DNA from: Cryptomeria japonica
Taxonomy: Eukaryota > Streptophyta > Pinopsida > Cupressales > Cupressaceae
DNA length: 64,000 nt
Reading direction: 5' to 3'
Assembly (NCBI RefSeq): GCF_030272615.1
Contig: NC_081411.1
Location: 827,876,897-827,940,896 of the forward strand
Position numbers and translations under genes: made by a program. Positions 59,251-64,000 of this stretch are shown here, in pieces; the stretch's first letter is position 1, and each line of letters opens with the position of its first letter. Below the pieces are notes generated by a model, which was not told the DNA's origin, ran no database searches, and saw only the letters and a program-made list of their open reading frames with translations.

Positions 59251-60412
59251 AAATTGCGACCCTAGCAATTTACGACTGCATTAGGGTCCTCAAGTATGCG
59301 AACTCGAATCCTCTAGCCTGATTGGAGACCGAAGAGTGCTCGGCTTGTTAAAATTGCTTCTTTCTTAGCTTCTGCATCACTCTGTCCACACTCTACCCTA
59401 GAGACAAGGGTAGGATAGGGGTGCGGTGCCCTTGTCCTCCCAGGACAAGGGCGTGGTGCCCCTGTCCCTGCCCTATTTTGGGGCAGGACCTTTCTAGTGC
59501 AAGCATTGTGGGTTGTGCAGTGAGTGGGAAATCTCCCCGATGTCGGCTCATGACGAAATTCAAATCCTTCAAACATGTATTTAAGAGGCATTCGTCCTCT
59601 CATTTGCATAAGTTGGATAGGTCGAAGTTGGATGTGTTCAATCAATCAAGCATTCAAGCATTCTTTTCTAGCATTGAGCATTCTCAAGTCTCCCTTCAAG
59701 GCTAGGTGTTGCATTCAAGTCAAGGATTCAACCATTGAAGAGGAGATTGCTTTCAACATTCAATTCCACACAAGCATTTCGATCAACTAAAATTTAGTCT
59801 TTCATTTACATCTACTTGCAAGTACTCTCTTTCATTACTTGATTAATTCCAAAACTGGGATTTGACCTAAAGGCAAACCCCCAATCCCAACACATTTACC
59901 TCTCTTTATTGTGTGTAGGTTGCAGGTGCACAGCTATACTTTCGGATTCAAGCTTCATTTGCAGAGGCGGAAAAACCATTTTCGTTTTGCGGATTTTTCG
60001 GAGGACCGTGTACATTCCCGCCACAGTCCAGATAATTTTTTGTCAAATTTGCAGGGCGACTTCGTCTTGACATTTTACTGCCAATTCCAGGTGCACAGCT
60101 TCATCCCATATTCAGATCTTAAGTTATAATCAATTCTTTGTCACTTTTCACTACATAATTCAATCAATTTCCTTTCCATTTCAAATCAAACAAAAGGGAA
60201 TAAGGGGATCATCATAACATCCTTAATTCATTCAGAATTCAATCTATCATCTTTGTGTGGAGATTCTATCTAGTGAATTACACCTTATCTCCCTAATGTA
60301 ATGGTGAAAAGTGCTTGAAGGATAATCAATAGTGAAACTCTCATCTCTCTTTGAGGGAAAGGGTTAGTTTTCCTCTTGATCTATCACTTGTCATTTTACC
60401 ACCATTACATTT
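59251..60412 (+). repeat. LTR B of second Tat-like element (intact)
   Basis: 1162 bp from TGTCATAAAATTGCGACCC to CCACCATTACA. It shows the uninterrupted form of the sequence split in LTR A. A possible TATA element GTATTTAAGAGG lies at about 59576. Confidence 0.8.
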
Positions 60413-61698
60413 TGTTGGACCCGACATCTTGCGTGCTTTCCTTTGAACAAAAATGCATATTTTTCATTTACAAGTTTCAAATTTCTGCAAACTTAGTGGT
60501 TAAAACATTAAAAACCCTAGTCTTTATATTTAAAATTGAACTTGTGATTTGTAAAAAATTGCTTGTGTTTGTTTTAGATCTGAAAATTGTTGTGTTTGTC
60601 AAATTCAATTTCCTCATTGTCTTGTTGAAATTGCAATTAAAATTTACAAAATTAAGAGGTTACTTGTTAAAACCCTAATTTTCAAAAATCATATTGAACT
60701 TGTGCGAAAATTGGATTTCAACTTAATTTTCAGATTTTTGATTATTCTTAGATTTGTCTTCAATCCCATAATTCAAATTTCCAATTTCCCCCCTTTTTCC
60801 CAAAAATCAAATTTCAAAATTAAGTGGTTAGGTCATCAAACCCTAATGTTTAAAATTAATTAGATTTTGTGTGAATTTCAAATCAATTTCAGTTAAATTC
60901 AGATTTATAAGGTGTCCCTATCCATTAGGTTTGACCCTTTTCTAAATTGCACTTCAATTCCTCTTTTTCTTCAAAACCCTAATAGGGTCCTATTTTCACC
61001 TTTGTGCCTTCATTTCACCCATCTAGAGATCATAAAATTCGCCAATTTTTTGGGGTTAGCTTTAAAATCATTGTAATATCCATCCTTGAAAATTTCAAAA
61101 ACAGTTGGTCGAACCATGTGCATTCTCGCCACGGTCCTCGACTTTTTTCTCGAATTTTTGGGAGACTGTTATGACTATTTTTATTAGCTTAAATCCTAAA
61201 GATTGGCTGATTTTATCGATTTTTGAACCCTCTAGAATCATAAATACCTTCAAAATTCAACATTTCAACTTTCAATTTTTTTAAAAAAATTACGAGGTTA
61301 ATTATAGTCTGCCCTGATTTTAAAATTAAATGGTATTCCCTTGGCCCTAATTTTAAAATTTCAATTTCCTTTCATTTTTAGAAATTGTGTCATCCTCTTC
61401 CTCCAACAAATTTCAAATTGTGTAATCATTATTTCCTTACATTTTGCATTACTCAATTTTGTAAGCTTTGTCCTACAATTTAAAATTCAAATTTTCCCTC
61501 TAGTGCATGAGTTTTACCACTATTAGTCCTACCTATTCTATCCTTGTTAGACGAAACATTAGAATTAAGGCTTCCCAAGGTTTAATTATCGAGGAGATGG
61601 AGCCTAATTTGGGTGACTTCTTTAATGAGGATCATGCTAATTCTTCCCATCCTAATCATATGCCTATTGATGGATCTCATGATTAAGAAGAAGCTTTA
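60413..61698 (+). other. primer site and leader, second copy
   Basis: Starts TTTTGTTGGACCCGAC, a mutated form of the primer-site word. It aligns with the first leader to about 61085 and then continues alone toward gag. No other gene is seen. Confidence 0.65.
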
Positions 61699-62800
61699 AC
61701 TAGGGTTTCTTTAGATCAACTTTCCACATTGGACAATCAATTTGACAGCTTTCAACAATGGTTGTCCCAAGAATACCCTAATAGCGAAGCTCTTCCATTA
61801 ATTGAAGGTCTTAAGCGCATGATTCAAAGTGATAAGAAAGGAATTGATATATTGTGTGGCATTGTACATATTATTGATTCTAATGTCATGCCTATCAAGA
61901 GTTGTGCCGAAACACTAGGTTACTCACAACCTTCAACACAAGTCAATTCCTCTATTCCTTTGACCAATCCTATGACTAGTATTCCTACACTCACATCTAA
62001 CATCATGGCTACTTCAACTCAAAATGGCATTCCTACAACCATAGGTCATGGGGGAAATCCCTCTTCTTCATTTAATCCTCCATTGTTACCTATGTCTTCC
62101 ATAAGCGTTCCTATTATTCCTCAACAAATCAGTGTGACACAAGGGGAAATTCTTTCAACAACTTTATTCCTCCTTTAAGTGTCCCTTTTCCTACCCAATC
62201 ATCACCAATACCTACTTATCATAGTGTCCCACCACCTTATTCTCGGTCCATGCCTTCTTTCAACAACATCACACCACCTTTTCAATCACCTATGTCTAAC
62301 ATCAACTCTTCTACCGAAATGACAATTAACAATCTTGCCCAAACTATGTCTTCCTTACAACAACAAATTGCTTCTATGAGTCAATCCAAGTTTAGTGTTC
62401 CCACCTTTGATGTTGCGAGCCCACTCTCTCTTGATATTGTTAAAGTCATGCCACCTAAACATGTTGAGATCCCTCAATTGGAACTATAATGGAAAAGGTG
62501 TTCCTCTTACGCATGTCAAAACATTTCAAACCTTGTGTACTGATTTTGCTTATGATCAACAATTGCTTGCAAAACTGTTTACAAGAACATTAAGAGATAA
62601 GGCCTTGCAATGGTATTTCTCTCTACCTTCTTATTCTATTACTTCCTTTCAACAATTGGAAAATGCTTTCATCCAACAATTTCAAAACAACATTGGTCCT
62701 AAAATCACTTTGATTGATTTAATGCATTGTAAACAAGGTGTTAAAGAAAAAGTGACTGATTTTATTGGTAGATATAAGCATTTGTGTGCTCAACCATGAT
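61699..62800 (+). pseudogene. gag of second Tat-like element, 5' part
   Basis: LSTLDNQFDSFQQWLSQEYPN and a serine/proline-rich N-terminal half run to a frame change near 62155. After another near 62485 comes the gag core YNGKGVPLTHVKTFQTLCTDFAYD, LRDKALQWYFSLPSYSITSFQQLENAFIQQF and KEKVTDFIGRYKHLCAQP. The sequence then passes into unrelated DNA at about 62800, so knuckle and pol are missing. Two frame changes show that it is dead. Confidence 0.8.
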
Positions 62801-63290
62801 AACCAAATCATTGTAAGATGCCTCCAAAAATAGTAGCACCCCAGATCCGAAAATGCAAGCCTTCAACAATGCCTCTCAAAGACCAATCAATGACACTCTC
62901 TAGGCTCTGATACCATGTGAGATTTTGCCAAGATCAAGAGCTCAATGAAAAGTACAAAATAGAGAGACAAAATATTGATAGGAATAAACTGTATTCTATC
63001 AAGATGAAAATACTGATCAATTGGATCATCAATCAATTCAATACATACAATGAATATGACCCTGCTTATATAGGCAAGGCTATATGGATATGTGAGAACA
63101 CAAACATGACATGTGGCTCAATGAGAAACAAGGGTAGGCAGGAAATAGGTGTGGTAGGTAGGAGAAACAATATAATATTCCACATGAGGTGGGTCACCCA
63201 CCGAAGGTGGAATTATCATCCCAAAATAAGTGGATATGATAAAGTAATAACAAGATCACACCATAAAAGGTGGAAAACTCCTACAACACA
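62801..63290 (-). mobile_element. Ty1/copia-type 5' end: LTR plus ~100 bp of interior
   Basis: The LTR runs on the minus strand from about 63288 (TGTTGTAGGAG, approximate) to 62916 (...AAAATCTCACA), followed by the primer site and about 100 bp of leader before the element is cut at about 62800. A minus-strand TATA box TATATAAG lies at about 63065-63073. The 141-codon plus-strand frame inside (62917-63342) is not a gene. Confidence 0.65.
62903..62915 (-). promoter_or_regulatory. primer-binding site (tRNA-Met) of minus-strand copia-type element
   Basis: The minus strand reads TGGTATCAGAGCC immediately inside the LTR end at 62916. It is an exact canonical site. Confidence 0.85.
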
Positions 63291-64000
63291 CTATCCCAAT
63301 TTAGCACAAACACCCAAGTGTCTCATACCCAAACTACTATGATATGCATGTACCTAAGTAAACTTAAGTAAGGTGTAATAATATCCAACATGAATAAAAA
63401 ATTACACCAACAAGGCCTATTGATGTTTTTGTATCAAAATGAACTAATCACCTTTCATCAATAGATCCTCCAATGGAACATAAGTGTGCATGTTATGTCT
63501 TAGAAATATACACACCTCTTGAATGGTGTCAATAATTATAAAATGACATCATATCAACCAAAATCCCACCTTAAAATTCATGTGACACAAAATATCTTAG
63601 TGCCAGTATCGTCAAACGTAGGAAAACCACCACAATCTTGTCTTCAATCTGGGTAGTTGAGGACCAATTTCCAAGGTGAGTAAGACCTCCTTATCTTCTA
63701 GCTCTGTAAGACTAAAGGGGTTTTTCCTAAGGTGTTGGATTTAAGATTTAAAGATTGAACACTTCATAGAAAATAATGCCCAATGCATAGTGCATCTTAA
63801 TACTGGTGCCACAATAACCTATGTACTAGTTTGGATTAGTAATGCTTAACACCTTATTAACAAATACCCCACCATATAATCATTTGAAATTTTTTTTTGT
63901 GTTTCAAATCTATTATTTCATTGAAATTTTGGAAAGAGACATCACATTACCTTGACTATTATATGAAGCACTTTGATTCCATGACATGGTATATGTTGAC
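63291..64000. other. no gene recognised
   Basis: AT-rich to the window end. It could be the outer part of a longer LTR or flanking DNA; I see no motif or repeat. Confidence 0.35.

Noticed and set aside
62917-63342. A 141-codon frame as a gene
   Set aside because: It lies inside a copia-type LTR on the opposite strand to the element.

Overview
This window looks like nuclear DNA from a large-genome seed plant. A gymnosperm such as a conifer is my guess, from the density of old, nested, stop-riddled LTR retrotransposons and the single small host gene; the sequence alone does not fix the species. Nearly everything is transposable-element DNA in several age layers. There is no bacterial-type operon, CRISPR array or rRNA.

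Layout. 1-5.8 kb: a decayed CACTA (En/Spm-type) DNA transposon with introns still visible, bracketed by 54-bp inverted repeats. 7.4-9.9 kb: three separate tandem-repeat arrays. 10.06-14.3 kb (minus): a 3'-truncated Ty3/gypsy chromovirus with its 5' LTR. 14.4-21.6 kb: a segment bracketed by ~440-bp direct repeats, holding a rearranged fragment of the host gene SPT6 and an unrecognised long minus-strand reading frame. 22.3-25.4 kb: a second copy of the same CACTA transposase, with a tRNA-derived SINE in its first intron. 25.4-39.9 kb: a Ty3/gypsy element of the Tat lineage (LTR, PBS, repeat-rich leader, gag, protease, G-patch-like segment, RT/RNase H, second RNase H, integrase, antisense ORF). 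39.93-45.13 kb (minus): a Ty1/copia-type 3' LTR and polypurine tract preceded by a ~1100-codon unknown reading frame and a zinc-knuckle gag fragment, with no pol.

45.28-46.0 kb holds the one credible host gene: a small heavy-metal-associated (HMA) metallochaperone-like protein with TATA box, one intron and poly(A) signal. Its 3' flank carries a complete 1.56-kb non-autonomous LTR element with a perfect 5-bp target duplication. 48.2-48.7 kb is a badly decayed RNase H-like fragment. 49.2-62.8 kb is another Tat-like element (LTR-leader-LTR-leader-gag) whose first LTR was split by an 8.2-kb chromovirus carrying 73-bp tandem repeats in its LTRs. From 62.9 kb a minus-strand Ty1/copia 5' LTR with a Met-tRNA primer site begins.

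Every element copy with coding capacity shows stops or frameshifts, so none looks autonomous. The most novel material is the two unrecognised element-borne reading frames (18.4-20.9 and 40.9-44.2 kb), the rearranged SPT6 capture and the G-patch-like segment in the Tat polyprotein.
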